From the NCBI RefSeq assembly GCF_006438915.1, contig NZ_RCZE01000008.1, positions 186,001 to 250,000 of the forward strand: 64,000 nucleotides of DNA, written 5' to 3'. The position numbers and the translations under genes are program-made. Below the pieces are notes generated by a model, which searched no databases, was not told the origin of the DNA, and was given only the letters and a program-made list of their open reading frames with translations. Position 1 is the stretch's first letter, and every line of letters starts with the position of its first letter. The DNA comes from Pseudomonas arsenicoxydans. Its GTDB lineage: Bacteria > Pseudomonadota > Gammaproteobacteria > Pseudomonadales > Pseudomonadaceae. Positions 1 to 8,603 of the stretch are shown one piece after another.

Positions 1-486
1 ATTCAGGTCAGTCAGTCGAGCAATATTGGATAACGATGATTCAAGACCTGCGCTCGCTTGATACATCTGCTTCAACGCAATAGCCGGGAAAACAAATCCT
101 GCGGCTGCTTGCATGCCCTGCCCCATACCTCCAGCGCCACCGGCACCACCTGCCCTTCTACCTCCGCGAGCGCCTCCCGCAAATGGAAGGCCTGGCATTC
201 GTGGCATGGCAGGCATCGGCGGAATCTTGATCTGCTTTTCCATCGTGCGCCGCATACGCTCCGCCTCAAGTGTTGTCTGTGCCAGGCTTGCCTTGAGGGA
301 TGAGAGGTTGTCGACGACTTTCTTGGTGCGATTAGCAGCCGAAGACACACCGGTAAGCGATGCAGCAATACGATCCGTCTGCTTGATGATCTCAGTGCTC
401 GAACGTCGAGCAGCAGCAGCGATTTTCTCCAGCGGCTTGCTAAAGCGATCAACAATTTCGTATGCGTATGAAATGGAGTAAGACAT
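1..486 (-). CDS. Phage tail tape measure protein, N-terminal part (runs off window start)
   Basis: The frame opens at ATG 486 (MSYSISYAYEIVDRFSKPLE) and stays open to base 1, giving 162 codons without a stop. The protein starts with a helical, coiled-coil-prone region and then a low-complexity Gly/Ala/Arg/Met stretch, as tape measure proteins often do. The start codon overlaps the stop of the upstream -1 frame of the tail chaperone (TGATG), the usual arrangement between chaperone and tape measure. Tape measure proteins set tail length and occupy the tail lumen. The call rests on position and composition, because only the first part is visible. Confidence 0.8.
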   Translation of the reverse strand, partial: MSYSISYAYEIVDRFSKPLEKIAAAARRSSTEIIKQTDRIAASLTGVSSAANRTKKVVDNLSSLKASLAQTTLEAERMRRTMEKQIKIPPMPAMPRMPGLPFAGGARGGRRAGGAGGAGGMGQGMQAAAGFVFPAIALKQMYQASAGLESSLSNIARLTDLN

Positions 487-1111
487 CAACGCTTTCCCTT
501 TGCCGCTTCAGCACGAAGTTTGTTATTGGCATTCACTTTGGCCACGACTGTCAGTAAATCTGAGTACGCAAGTCCCATTGCATACTCACAGCTGATAGCG
601 CCATCACTTGCCATGGAGATATCTACACACGCTTCCAACCACTGTTCGGGAGTTAGCGCGAGAGCTTCCCGGAACGTGACAAAAAATCGAACATCATCTC
701 GTCGATGTCTTCGGCGCTCATCATCGTGTTGACATGGAAGGAGGAAATCGGGATGCGGCCATCGATCGAGGCGAAGCCAGGCGCGGTCAGCAAGGCGATG
801 AACTTTTCAGTCAGGACCTCGCCGTCACCATTGCCCATATAGAAGGCTAGGCGTGCAGCGGCAATGGAAGACTCACGCTCTTCAGCAACAGATTTCTTTT
901 CGGCATCCTCAGGATCTGGACGCTCGCCACGTTCCTTCATGCTTTCAACCATCCGCATCACAGCGGCGGTGTAGATTGAATTGAGGCCGGACACCTTGGC
1001 CGCAACCTTGCCGGTCGGCTCGTTGAAGCAGATCAGAGAGCACTCAACGGTCTCGCCCTTTTCTGCAATTTGAAGAGGTTTGGTCAGGATAAAATCGAAG
1101 GACTTGCTCAT
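486..1111 (-). CDS. Tail assembly chaperone, predicted -1 frameshift fusion (208 aa)
   Basis: A -1 slip at 680-686 would take ribosomes from codon 144 of the frame-0 protein into an open frame that continues for 64 codons and ends at TGA 486-488. The added tail includes WLEACVDISMASDGAISCEY and a basic, helical C-terminus. The downstream frame has no convincing independent start or RBS, and its stop overlaps the tape measure ATG. This matches the G/GT logic of lambda and the E/E' logic of P2. The heptamer and both frames are seen; the use of the frameshift is inferred. Confidence 0.85.
653..1111 (-). CDS. Tail assembly chaperone, frame-0 product (152 aa)
   Basis: It lies between the tail tube and tape measure genes, the fixed position of the tail assembly chaperone (lambda G / P2 E type). 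It begins MSKSFDFILTKPLQIAEKGE; the frame-0 stop comes soon after a T-TTT-TTG slippery heptamer. Such proteins bind the tape measure during tail assembly and are absent from the virion. The start ATG at 1111 follows a long leader that resembles the leader of the capsid gene. Assignment is by gene order plus the frameshift signature. Confidence 0.85.
   Translation of the reverse strand: MSKSFDFILTKPLQIAEKGETVECSLICFNEPTGKVAAKVSGLNSIYTAAVMRMVESMKERGERPDPEDAEKKSVAEERESSIAAARLAFYMGNGDGEVLTEKFIALLTAPGFASIDGRIPISSFHVNTMMSAEDIDEMMFDFLSRSGKLSR
680..686 (-). promoter_or_regulatory. Programmed -1 frameshift slippery heptamer TTTTTTG
   Basis: On the minus strand, frame 0 reads GAT TTT TTG and the heptamer T-TTT-TTG fits the X-XXY-YYZ rule. 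After a -1 slip both tRNAs re-pair with TTT TTT. It sits 8 codons before the frame-0 stop and joins the two chaperone frames. Confidence 0.85.
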
Positions 1112-1229
1112 TCGCGTCTCGCTAGATTGATTGGTTTGCGTTTATGCCTCGCGCACATGCGAAGGATTCACCGCACCAACCGAGCATCCCACTCGACGGG
1201 TAAGGTATTTCGGTGTTTCGACTCGTGAG
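1112..1229 (-). promoter_or_regulatory. Leader of tail chaperone gene, sharing a 28-nt core with the capsid leader
   Basis: This 118-nt gap between tube and chaperone genes holds a core at 1173-1200 that matches 7512-7539 at 26 of 28 positions. It then has a short hairpin (CGCA-TG-TGCG, 1152-1161) and a second shared word, CCAATCAAT, about 18 nt before the start codon. The same order (core, hairpin of different sequence, CCAATCAAT, start codon) occurs before the capsid gene. No clear sigma-70 promoter was recognised. It may be a structured RNA leader, an RNA-processing site or a late-gene promoter. Confidence 0.6.
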
Positions 1230-1628
1230 TTATGCCATCTGATCGCCAGACCACTCGATCGAGATCTTCCCATCAGCCGCCGGCCCGCGCTCGACGGCGT
1301 TGGTGCAGCTCATGCCGGAGAAAGAGCGTGCCATAACTTCACCGCTGGCCAGCTGGTCACTGAACTGAATGACGTTGGTGCCGATCATTGACTTCCACTT
1401 AGCGATCTTCTTGTCCGCGTCGGCGGTGACGTAGATCTCGAACTTAACTTTACTAACCATCGACTCGGCGTCGAAGGTGTGTACGGAAACAGCTGATCCG
1501 CCACCAGTGCTCGCCGCACGCACTTTGATCTCGCCCTCACCGCCGTCATACGTAAGCGAGTTCGGAACGATGGCGATGGTCTCGTTATTGACGATGATCT
1601 GGGGAGTGGAAAACGCTTGCATTGACAT
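1230..1628 (-). CDS. Phage tail tube protein
   Basis: This 132-aa protein is directly downstream of the sheath gene, the standard place of the tube gene in contractile-tailed phages. It is rich in beta-strand segments such as NETIAIVPNSLTYDGGEGEI, and the size fits tube monomers. The start MSMQAF is preceded by GAGG about 9 nt upstream. It should form the hexameric inner tube through which DNA passes. Identification relies on neighbours and size; no catalytic motif is expected. Confidence 0.85.
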   Translation of the reverse strand: MSMQAFSTPQIIVNNETIAIVPNSLTYDGGEGEIKVRAASTGGGSAVSVHTFDAESMVSKVKFEIYVTADADKKIAKWKSMIGTNVIQFSDQLASGEVMARSFSGMSCTNAVERGPAADGKISIEWSGDQMA

Positions 1629-1639
1629 AGTTTTCTACC

Positions 1640-3172
1640 TCACACCGCGAACGTGACGGACAGGTTGTAGTTGATTTCCCGCAGCTGCGTGACGATTGGC
1701 AGCGGCCCGGCGATGGCTACAGAACCACTTTCAAGATTGACCGCGACGACAGTGTTCTCAATGAACTCTTGTTCTGCATCTCGCCCAGCCTGCACAAGCG
1801 CCAGATCTGCAAGGTTGCGGTAAATGCGCTGAAGCTCCGCCGTGATGCTCGCCCGGTTGGCCATCTTCCTACCAGGTATGAGCGCGCCCAGTGTCAAACG
1901 ACTTTGCGCGAAGGTCTGCTTCAGGTTTGACCAGAAGTACTCACGGCACACGCTGCCAGTGTCCAGGTATTCAAGAAATTTGAATGTGTTGCTGGCGTTC
2001 CCAGTCGTATCCGTTTTGTAGGTGGTGACGACCTCACCAATGATTGTCCGGCCGCCATATACACCTATCAGTGAGAAACCATCGTCCCGCAGCAGGCGTT
2101 GCTCACGACCGGAGAACGTCAAGCTTGGATTTGCTGTTGGAATTGCCGGCAGCGGCGTATTGAACAGTGGCAGCGATGCCAGGGATGGACCGCCAGTGGC
2201 ATCAGCGCCCGCTGGAGCGACGACAAGGTCAACAACCTGAGCTCCGGTTGTCTGACGCCGAGAACGTGCCGCCATCAAGCGCACAGCCAACATGTCAGAC
2301 GGATAAATAACCGCCGGACCAATGTGAGTTCCTGTCGACGCGACATTGTTACCGACCAGCACAAGTACGTGTGTATCGTTAGCTTGGGCCGCAGTACTGG
2401 CGTTCGCAAACGACGCATGTTTGCCAATGAATGCGACACCATCAGCCACGCCAACTGCTGCGTTGAATCGAGCAGTAAGAAGACTCACGACATCAGAGCG
2501 ATTAGCGTACCAGGACTCCGGCCAACTGATGCCGGTGTAGCGGGTTTCACCAATCACATCGAGGAGGCCGACCGGATAAGCGACAGCAGCGCCACCCGCC
2601 CAGCCGGTCAGTGTTGCGACGATACCAGGTGCACTGCCTTCGATCGCTATTGCGTAGGCGTTTGGCCCAATGCCGACGTCCTTGGCGGTGATTGTGACCT
2701 TATCCGCGGTTGCAACTGCACCGACGAGGGAGCCGCGAAATTTCGACTCCAAGGCCGCGGCGACAGCAGCAGCGACTCCAGCGGCTGTATCGCCTACTAC
2801 CACCGGCACCTCGGCGGCTCGACTGGCATCAGCGGCTTTCACAATCAATGTACCGGCTGATGTCGCGGCCCCCATAAATTCGATATCCGCTTTCGCAAAT
2901 CCCGTCCCGGTCGTGGAAACGCTGATCACGTCGAACGGCACGACACCTTTCGAGGTATCGAGATAAGCCAGGATGCGTTCAGCGAGCTCACCGGAACCAA
3001 ACTGATTCTTCAACTGGCCGACCGTCATCCGGTGGACATTCTGAAAATACCCGGAGCTCGTAACGCTCGGAGGGACGACACCAATCAGCAGATCCCGGCG
3101 ACTGCCAATGGACTGCTCACTGGGCGTGGCCAGGAGCGATAGCGATACGCGAGGAAGACTGATTTCACTCAT
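1640..3172 (-). CDS. Phage tail sheath protein
   Basis: This 510-aa protein resembles Mu gpL-type contractile sheaths. The N-terminus (ISLPRVSLSLLATPSEQSIG) leads into a central beta-rich, Ala/Gly-rich domain. The conserved C-terminal part carries AELQRIYRNLADLALVQAGRDAE and ends with the usual late strands (REINYNLSVTFAV). Sheath subunits assemble around the tube and contract on infection. It overlaps the upstream DUF2635 gene by 8 bp and lies 11 bp from the tube gene, which suggests one transcript. Confidence 0.93.
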   Translation of the reverse strand: MSEISLPRVSLSLLATPSEQSIGSRRDLLIGVVPPSVTSSGYFQNVHRMTVGQLKNQFGSGELAERILAYLDTSKGVVPFDVISVSTTGTGFAKADIEFMGAATSAGTLIVKAADASRAAEVPVVVGDTAAGVAAAVAAALESKFRGSLVGAVATADKVTITAKDVGIGPNAYAIAIEGSAPGIVATLTGWAGGAAVAYPVGLLDVIGETRYTGISWPESWYANRSDVVSLLTARFNAAVGVADGVAFIGKHASFANASTAAQANDTHVLVLVGNNVASTGTHIGPAVIYPSDMLAVRLMAARSRRQTTGAQVVDLVVAPAGADATGGPSLASLPLFNTPLPAIPTANPSLTFSGREQRLLRDDGFSLIGVYGGRTIIGEVVTTYKTDTTGNASNTFKFLEYLDTGSVCREYFWSNLKQTFAQSRLTLGALIPGRKMANRASITAELQRIYRNLADLALVQAGRDAEQEFIENTVVAVNLESGSVAIAGPLPIVTQLREINYNLSVTFAV

Positions 3173-3398
3173 TGTCGGTGTCCTGTTCTTCTATTGGTTC
3201 TGGCGGCTGAGTTGCTTGCGGCGGCTGAGTTTTTTTTCGCTCAACGATCACAGCAAACGACTTATCGGCAAGCCGACGGCGCCAAAATGGATCGCTCGGA
3301 GTCTTTTCATCGACGGCGTCAACCTGAGTCGTCGCGCCGGGCTTGATCCCGTCTATGACCGCCTCTGATTTGTTCAGCAGCGTGATTTTCTGTTTCAT
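3165..3398 (-). CDS. DUF2635 family phage protein
   Basis: This 77-aa protein precedes the sheath gene, as DUF2635 (Mu gp38-like) proteins do. The family-like core is SDPFWRRRLADKSFAV, followed by a Pro/Gln-rich acidic tail. It overlaps both neighbours by a few bases, so translation is probably coupled. Its function in the virion or in assembly is not established. Confidence 0.7.
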   Translation of the reverse strand: MKQKITLLNKSEAVIDGIKPGATTQVDAVDEKTPSDPFWRRRLADKSFAVIVERKKTQPPQATQPPEPIEEQDTDNE

Positions 3399-4258
3399 TG
3401 GTCAAGCTCCGTCGTGAGTTTCATGACATCACTATCGATACCAAGGCCCATGTCTTGATAGATCCGTAGGAACGGCACGTCGTCGGGGTATTCCGTCCCG
3501 TTGATTCCGTTCTGCCAGGTGGTGACTGTGGGTGCCTGGAAGTCGTAAACATGCACGTAACGGGCATCATTCATCGGGCCAGGCCCATGGCTTTCGAACA
3601 TAGATCGGATGGCTTGTGCCGATCCGGAGAACACCACGCCGGAAAATGCCGAGATCAGCTCTTTAGCAATTGCTCCATATGCGAGTTGCTGGGCTCCTGC
3701 GGCCCCAATGTCGTCTTTCGCGGGAATGAAGCACGCAAGGCTGAATCGTTGGATGACGGTCATCTGATTCATGTCTTGAGCTGTGGGCATTGCCAGCGTG
3801 TCACCCACTGAATGCTGATCACGTGAGGAGTCGACATCCCCCATGATAATGAACAGGAATGGGGGCTTTACTGCCATGCTGACCGTGCGCTGGGTATACA
3901 GCTCGGTTGCGCGGTCGATATCAGCCGCCACTGCAATATTCAAAGACCCCGAGGCGGCACAGGCTATAGCGGTCCCATCCGGCGGCACAGGAAGACCAGG
4001 ACGCGGCTTGAGGACAATCTGATCCGCCGTGAACGAATCGATCTCCAGCAAACCAGACAGCGATGGAACACGCCCCCCGCCCATGCTGGTCCGGCACAAA
4101 AGCCGTGCATTCGTGAATTGATGACCGTCAGCGGCCAGATCCATTTTTCCGCCGATCATTTGCGCGCTGGTGATCGCAATTGAACGGCCATCAAATCGGG
4201 TGGTGATGGTCGCGAGCGCGCCGTAGGCATGCTGAATAAGTTCTTGTGGCGTAATCAT
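3395..4258 (-). CDS. Phage protein, probably tail terminator / tail completion
   Basis: This 287-aa protein overlaps its neighbours by 4 bp on each side, between the gp10-like gene and the sheath block. In many phages this slot holds the tail terminator that caps the tube and joins head and tail. No specific motif was recognised. The sequence has beta-rich segments and ends DSDVMKLTTELDQ. It is longer than most tail terminators (about 130-200 aa), so the functional label is positional only. Confidence 0.5.
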   Translation of the reverse strand: MITPQELIQHAYGALATITTRFDGRSIAITSAQMIGGKMDLAADGHQFTNARLLCRTSMGGGRVPSLSGLLEIDSFTADQIVLKPRPGLPVPPDGTAIACAASGSLNIAVAADIDRATELYTQRTVSMAVKPPFLFIIMGDVDSSRDQHSVGDTLAMPTAQDMNQMTVIQRFSLACFIPAKDDIGAAGAQQLAYGAIAKELISAFSGVVFSGSAQAIRSMFESHGPGPMNDARYVHVYDFQAPTVTTWQNGINGTEYPDDVPFLRIYQDMGLGIDSDVMKLTTELDQ

Positions 4259-4695
4259 TTGAGCGCTCTCATGGCTTTGCGGGTTTGCTGCGCCAGCAAC
4301 TGACGAAGTTTCTCTTCAGCGAATAGACCTATCGCCCGGACATGTGGTCGCACCCGCATGCGCCGTGTCCCCTCCTCCAAAAACTTCCCGTAGTCGGCAC
4401 GATCACCGAACTCCATTCGGTGATTATTTGACGTGTAGCCAACGGTTCGAGAAAGGCGGCCAGTTCGACGCGCAGGCGGTTCACCAGGTGCAGACGCAAC
4501 ATGTCGACGACCTCTGAACAGATAGGTGCGCCCTGTCCTTTTGCCCGTCGTAAGCAGCCTGTAAAGCCGGCGCTGTTGGTACTCACCGAACTCGCGTAGC
4601 GCTTTCCCATTCGCCTCTTCGATCAGCTGCGGCCGGCGCGCCAGGGCGTCGACTCGACGTTGTGCAGGTTTGGTGATCTTGATCCTCAGCATCAC
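4255..4695 (-). CDS. HK97 gp10-like virion morphogenesis protein
   Basis: This 146-aa basic protein has the family pattern GDRADYGKFLEEGTRRM followed by RVRPHVRAI, like the Y-x-x-x-V-E-x-GT...RPF motif of gp10-type tail completion proteins. Its N-terminal part is rich in Arg and Lys. Such proteins take part in joining head and tail. Overlaps with both neighbours indicate translational coupling. Confidence 0.75.
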   Translation of the reverse strand: MMLRIKITKPAQRRVDALARRPQLIEEANGKALREFGEYQQRRLYRLLTTGKRTGRTYLFRGRRHVASAPGEPPARRTGRLSRTVGYTSNNHRMEFGDRADYGKFLEEGTRRMRVRPHVRAIGLFAEEKLRQLLAQQTRKAMRALK

Positions 4696-5090
4696 GCCTC
4701 CGAGGCCTTACCGATGCCACGGTAGTCGCACATGATCTTGATGCTTTCGCCGTCAAGGTCGACATCCTCCGCACTCAGCACCCGGAAGTTTTCGGCCTTT
4801 TTGTCGACTCGCAGGAACAGGTTTCCCTGCTGAAACTCAGCCATCAAAGGCGCGTCGTATCGAATCAGGATCGTGTGCGTCGGTGCGTCTGCAATGCTGA
4901 CACCCGAATCAGTCGGATCAGGACGAAACGAATTCACCGAAGCCCAAATGTCCGACGTCAGCAGAGTGAATGTCTCAGGTGATTGCGATATTGAATCAGG
5001 ATCGATCCCGCCCAGAGATCGGGCATACAGATCGATCGTATGAGTGAGGTCACTGGCCTTCAGGCATGATTTTTTCTTGCAGCCGGCCAT
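4692..5090 (-). CDS. Phage head closure (head-tail joining) protein
   Basis: This 132-aa protein follows the connector gene and precedes the gp10-like gene, the position of SPP1 gp16-like head closure proteins. The family-like pattern is a strand with IDLYARS..., an IWASVN segment, then THTILIRYD and FLRVDKKAENFRVLSAEDVD near the end. It should dock below the portal adaptor and plug the DNA exit. The N-terminus MAGCKKKSC is unusually Cys/Lys rich. Confidence 0.7.
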   Translation of the reverse strand: MAGCKKKSCLKASDLTHTIDLYARSLGGIDPDSISQSPETFTLLTSDIWASVNSFRPDPTDSGVSIADAPTHTILIRYDAPLMAEFQQGNLFLRVDKKAENFRVLSAEDVDLDGESIKIMCDYRGIGKASEA

Positions 5091-5091
5091 A

Positions 5092-5628
5092 TCAAAACAC
5101 CCTGCTGATACGATGTTTTCTGAGCTGCTTCAACGCCGCCTCTTCCACCCCGGCGCCACAGTCACATCCGCCCCGCCTGCTGAATTCGACGGCGCACAGA
5201 TCCAGAATTGCTAGGCGAATGTCAGCCGGTACATCCCCAACCGTTTTATAGCCAGCATTCAGCGTCACTTGAAGTGGATCGCGGATGTGCTGATTCGGTT
5301 GCTCGGTAACCGCCAGTAGCGTCAGCTGACATTGCTGATGTACGGGCTCAGCAATCCATGCTGAAGATGGAATGTCCGCCGTCCCGGTCTCCGTAAGCAT
5401 CTTTACGGTGACAATCCCATCCACAAAGAACGGCGCAGGAGCCAACCGCTGTGACAGGCACAGCGGTGCAGAGACGGTAATCTCCCGCTCGTTCAATGTT
5501 CGGTTGGTCGCCTGCTCAGCCGTGCCAATACAACCGACCCGAATCATCTCAAGCGTCACGTCATCAGCTATCGATGAGACTTTCAGATATGCCTTGACCT
5601 CGGCGAGCGTAACGACCTCGAAAATCAT
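5092..5628 (-). CDS. Phage head-tail connector (gp6-like adaptor)
   Basis: This 178-aa protein begins with the typical adaptor helix pattern VVTLAEVKAYLKVSSIADD. It later has YKTVGDVPADIRLAILDLCA, the Pxxlr-x-Ai-l-l segment seen in gp6/gp15-type connectors. It probably forms the ring below the portal. It is co-linear with the capsid and head-closure genes. Confidence 0.8.
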   Translation of the reverse strand: MIFEVVTLAEVKAYLKVSSIADDVTLEMIRVGCIGTAEQATNRTLNEREITVSAPLCLSQRLAPAPFFVDGIVTVKMLTETGTADIPSSAWIAEPVHQQCQLTLLAVTEQPNQHIRDPLQVTLNAGYKTVGDVPADIRLAILDLCAVEFSRRGGCDCGAGVEEAALKQLRKHRISRVF

Positions 5629-5879
5629 TGAGCTCCCTGCGGCTTGCCTTCGGGAGCGGCGCCTTTCGGAGCGTCTTTGCCTGGCTCCGGAGCCGTTTTC
5701 GGTTTGCCTGCATCAGCGACTTTGGAGTCCGGCGCGTTCCACTCAGCCCACCCCGAATCGACGAGGAGCTCGTTTTCAGCTGGACCGAAATCGCGAACCT
5801 CCCCCTTCTTCACTTTGGTCAGCTCAAAGCCCCCAACCGCCCATGTACCAGACTTCTTGATCTCGATCTTGCTCATCAC
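5625..5879 (-). CDS. Small phage protein, unknown, Pro/Ala/Lys-rich tail
   Basis: This 84-aa protein (MMSKIEIKKSGTWAVGGFEL...) has a short structured N-terminal half and a low-complexity Pro/Ala/Gly/Lys half. It overlaps both neighbouring genes by 4 bp. The place between capsid and connector is often used for head decoration or accessory proteins, but no family was recognised. Confidence 0.6.
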   Translation of the reverse strand: MMSKIEIKKSGTWAVGGFELTKVKKGEVRDFGPAENELLVDSGWAEWNAPDSKVADAGKPKTAPEPGKDAPKGAAPEGKPQGAQ

Positions 5880-6217
5880 GCCACCGGTGCATTAGCAGAA
5901 CTAGAGAGAATCACATGCATCGCATCAGGCGCTGCGCTCGGCGTCAGAAAGAGATACTGCTTCGCGCCCAGGTAGCCGATCTTCACCACGGAATTAGCGC
6001 CGTCGAGGCTTGCTGGCATGCCGATCAACTGATGTTCAGGAACAACCGCCGCGTCAGCAAATACGGTTGTGCTCCCTTCCTTTACAGTGAAGGTAATAGC
6101 AGCCGCAGGATCAGCGATGGCACTGGCTATGAGCAGCACCGAGCCGAAGCCAGAAAGGTCAATCGCAGTATCAGCGGTGACAACGGCGACCTTTGCATCA
6201 TGAAAAAGATTGTGCAT
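5876..6217 (-). CDS. Phage protein of unknown function next to capsid gene
   Basis: This 113-aa protein lies 15 bp downstream of the capsid gene. It is beta-rich and hydrophobic (IDLSGFGSVLLIASAIADPA, then VKIGYLGAKQYLFLTPSA). Size and position would suit a head decoration or stabilising protein, which is inference only. Confidence 0.6.
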   Translation of the reverse strand: MHNLFHDAKVAVVTADTAIDLSGFGSVLLIASAIADPAAAITFTVKEGSTTVFADAAVVPEHQLIGMPASLDGANSVVKIGYLGAKQYLFLTPSAAPDAMHVILSSSANAPVA

Positions 6218-6232
6218 CGCAAACCCTCTTGC

Positions 6233-7423
6233 TTACGGCTTGATTTTGAGCAGCTTGAACGCTTCTTTCAGCGTTACTTGCCCATGGTTGTAGCGGTGGA
6301 AGGTCAGCTCGACGATTGCCGCTTTCTTGCCGGTGAGGTTGTCGCGGATAACTTCGGTACCAGTACGATCGATGATCGTGTAACCACGACGGAAGTCTTG
6401 GAAAGAAAGCGGTATTGCGTTAGCAGCGATATCCGGCATGTCTTCCATGAGGATGTAATTGAAGCCGGCGATCTGATTGGGAATCTGACCATTGAGACCT
6501 GGCTGGAAGATATAGTGACCGTCTGTGCCTTTCAGCAGACGAATCTCCGCAAGGGTGCGCCGATTGAGTGCGAATACCGGGTTGTATCCAACCTTCAAGT
6601 CACCAGTGAGGCGAATGATGTCATCGCCATCGAGCTTGCCAGAGGCGCCGGAAATTCGCGCATCATCCTGAAGGCCAGCTGCGACGGAGAGATAACCCAT
6701 AGGCTTTTTGACGCCATCCCCAAGAACGAAATTTCGCCCTTCGGCGAACGCGAAAGCCTCCGATACGTCCGCCATGACTTCGCTTTCAAAATCGAAAGCT
6801 GTGTCGAGCAGGAGATCGGTGGTCATTGGAATGGTGGTGGTGAGACGATGCACAGTCAGCGACGCACTACCGTACTTGGATTGCGATTCGTCACCGTCCT
6901 CGGCTTCACCTTCATAGGACGCTTTTGGGATACCCGTGCGCACTGGCGCTTGCAGTGTCTTCCGAGAAACAGTGCGAACACGAGCGACAGAACGAATCGG
7001 GGAAATTTCTGTGATCCCCTTGATGATCACGTTATCCAGCTCTGGTGTGGTCAGGTAGCCGCCATCAGGTCCGGAATCAGAGCGCATCAGGATGCTTTTC
7101 TGTTCCGTATCCATGTCGTCAGTGCCACGACTTACATAGGCGGCGATAGCCTTGTACTCGGGACTTTCTTTGTAGTCACGACCGGTGCCAGGACCACCTT
7201 TGCGTGAGAGCTCCATTTCCAGCGCATCGAGACGCTCAGCGGCTTCGGCAGATGATTTCTTGGCAGCTTCGAGGTCGGAAGTAAGGCGCTGACTTTTTTC
7301 CTCTTGATCGGAAAAAAGCTTTTCTGCCTTCGCAGCCATCGTCTTCGTTTCGGCATGCTGGGCGCCAAGGCGCTCGGTGGTGGCACGAAGCTCGTTCAGA
7401 ACTTCTTCGATATTGTCGGACAT
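6233..7423 (-). CDS. Major capsid protein, HK97 family
   Basis: This is a 396-aa HK97-fold capsid precursor. Residues 1-100 form a coiled-coil delta domain (MSDNIEEVLNELRATTERLG and onward) that the adjacent protease should remove. The folded part has ALNRRTLAEIRLLKGTDGHY and the terminal NHGQVTLKEAFKLLKIKP. I chose ATG 7423 rather than a longer frame because GAGGCGGGAA lies just before it and the coiled-coil starts there. A long leader with a conserved core precedes it. Confidence 0.93.
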   Translation of the reverse strand: MSDNIEEVLNELRATTERLGAQHAETKTMAAKAEKLFSDQEEKSQRLTSDLEAAKKSSAEAAERLDALEMELSRKGGPGTGRDYKESPEYKAIAAYVSRGTDDMDTEQKSILMRSDSGPDGGYLTTPELDNVIIKGITEISPIRSVARVRTVSRKTLQAPVRTGIPKASYEGEAEDGDESQSKYGSASLTVHRLTTTIPMTTDLLLDTAFDFESEVMADVSEAFAFAEGRNFVLGDGVKKPMGYLSVAAGLQDDARISGASGKLDGDDIIRLTGDLKVGYNPVFALNRRTLAEIRLLKGTDGHYIFQPGLNGQIPNQIAGFNYILMEDMPDIAANAIPLSFQDFRRGYTIIDRTGTEVIRDNLTGKKAAIVELTFHRYNHGQVTLKEAFKLLKIKP

Positions 7424-7571
7424 TTCCCGCCTCGCAAATTGATTGGACTGTTCGCTGATCTCAGCAGGACGTCTCAACAGCTCGCATCTCACGGCTATCA
7501 ATCAGTCCACAGCACCAACCGGGCATCCCACGCGACGGGCACAGTGTTACGTTAAAACTACAAAACGCACA
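7424..7571 (-). promoter_or_regulatory. Leader of capsid gene with conserved 28-nt core
   Basis: This 148-nt gap between protease and capsid genes has the core at 7512-7539, a hairpin GCTGA-GA-TCAGC (7454-7465), the word CCAATCAAT and then the capsid RBS. The order of elements is the same as in the 1112-1229 leader, while the hairpin sequence differs. That favours a structured RNA or shared regulatory site over random similarity. No U-tract terminator is present. Confidence 0.6.
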
Positions 7572-8603
7572 TTAAGTGCGATCAACTATATTTTTTAGCG
7601 AACCAACAACAGACTTAAGACCTGCCGCCAACTCCGCCTGACCATTATTTTCTTTAACTTTAATCTTTGCAACAAGCAGTTTAGCTGTTTTACGACTAAA
7701 CGAAACACCTTCACAAAACTGTCGCTCCAAATCGCGCTCACTGAATAACTCAAGATCATCGATGCGGAATGATTTACCAGCGAGCGGCGGCTCTAGATCC
7801 ATGCGCTTATAATAAGCATTAATGCTTTCTACAACCGATTTCTGTTCATCCTCTGGAACATCAACACCGCCATATGCCCCAGCAATAGTTGCAGCAGCGG
7901 CGAATACAGCTTTCGGAACAACTTTTGGTTCGCCGTCAACGATGTCAACGAATGGCAATTTGCAGCCCTTGAAATCAGAAGCCGACTCATCAGACCAAAG
8001 AAAGCATGTTTTATATTTCTTGTTCGGCGCGTCACTCGCACCTGACCATTCCCGCAAGCGTAGCTCAGCCGCTTTACTATCCCACCGCGTATCACGCGCA
8101 GCAGTCGGGAATTCTTGAATTGCAGCAGACTTAACGCCTGTGATTCGAGATTGCGAATTTGCTGGCATAACGCACAAAGAGCCTTCAAACAAGGTGCATG
8201 ACTTGATCAGTCTGATATGCTCGCGATATGCGACCTCATCCGCGTAATAACCAATGCTCATCCCTGAGATAGAGCCGCACTTGATCTGCGGAACCATGCG
8301 CTCGGTCACAAACCGGTCCGCCTTCGGCAGTTTGGCTTTGACGAACAGCCCGTAACTGTCTTCGCGCATCTCGGTAAAGACGCCGACCGGCTCGGTATGG
8401 TCATGACTGAACAGCGTCGGCAGCTTATAGCCGGAAGACTCCCACGCCATCAGAGACTTTGTGAAAGCTCCTGGCTCAACAACGTCATCCCAGTAGTCGA
8501 CGTTGCCAAATACCGCCAGATAGCCAGACACCTCAAAAAAATCATCATCTTCAGAAAACGCTTTTCGCTCAAGCCGGATAAAGGCTTTTACCTCATTGGC
8601 CAT
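7572..8603 (-). CDS. Prohead serine protease with C-terminal extension
   Basis: This 343-aa protein has the HK97-type S21 protease at its N-terminus: the fold entry EVSGYLAVFGNVDYWDDVVEPGAF, catalytic His in LFSHDHTEPVG and catalytic Ser in GSISGMSIGYYADEV. Residues about 200-343 form an extension with KLPFVDIVDGEPKVVPKAVF and a Lys-rich end, which may act as scaffold. The protease matures capsid and prohead proteins. It overlaps the minor head gene by one base. Codon use is somewhat more AT-rich than in the tail genes. Confidence 0.9.
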   Translation of the reverse strand: MANEVKAFIRLERKAFSEDDDFFEVSGYLAVFGNVDYWDDVVEPGAFTKSLMAWESSGYKLPTLFSHDHTEPVGVFTEMREDSYGLFVKAKLPKADRFVTERMVPQIKCGSISGMSIGYYADEVAYREHIRLIKSCTLFEGSLCVMPANSQSRITGVKSAAIQEFPTAARDTRWDSKAAELRLREWSGASDAPNKKYKTCFLWSDESASDFKGCKLPFVDIVDGEPKVVPKAVFAAAATIAGAYGGVDVPEDEQKSVVESINAYYKRMDLEPPLAGKSFRIDDLELFSERDLERQFCEGVSFSRKTAKLLVAKIKVKENNGQAELAAGLKSVVGSLKNIVDRT

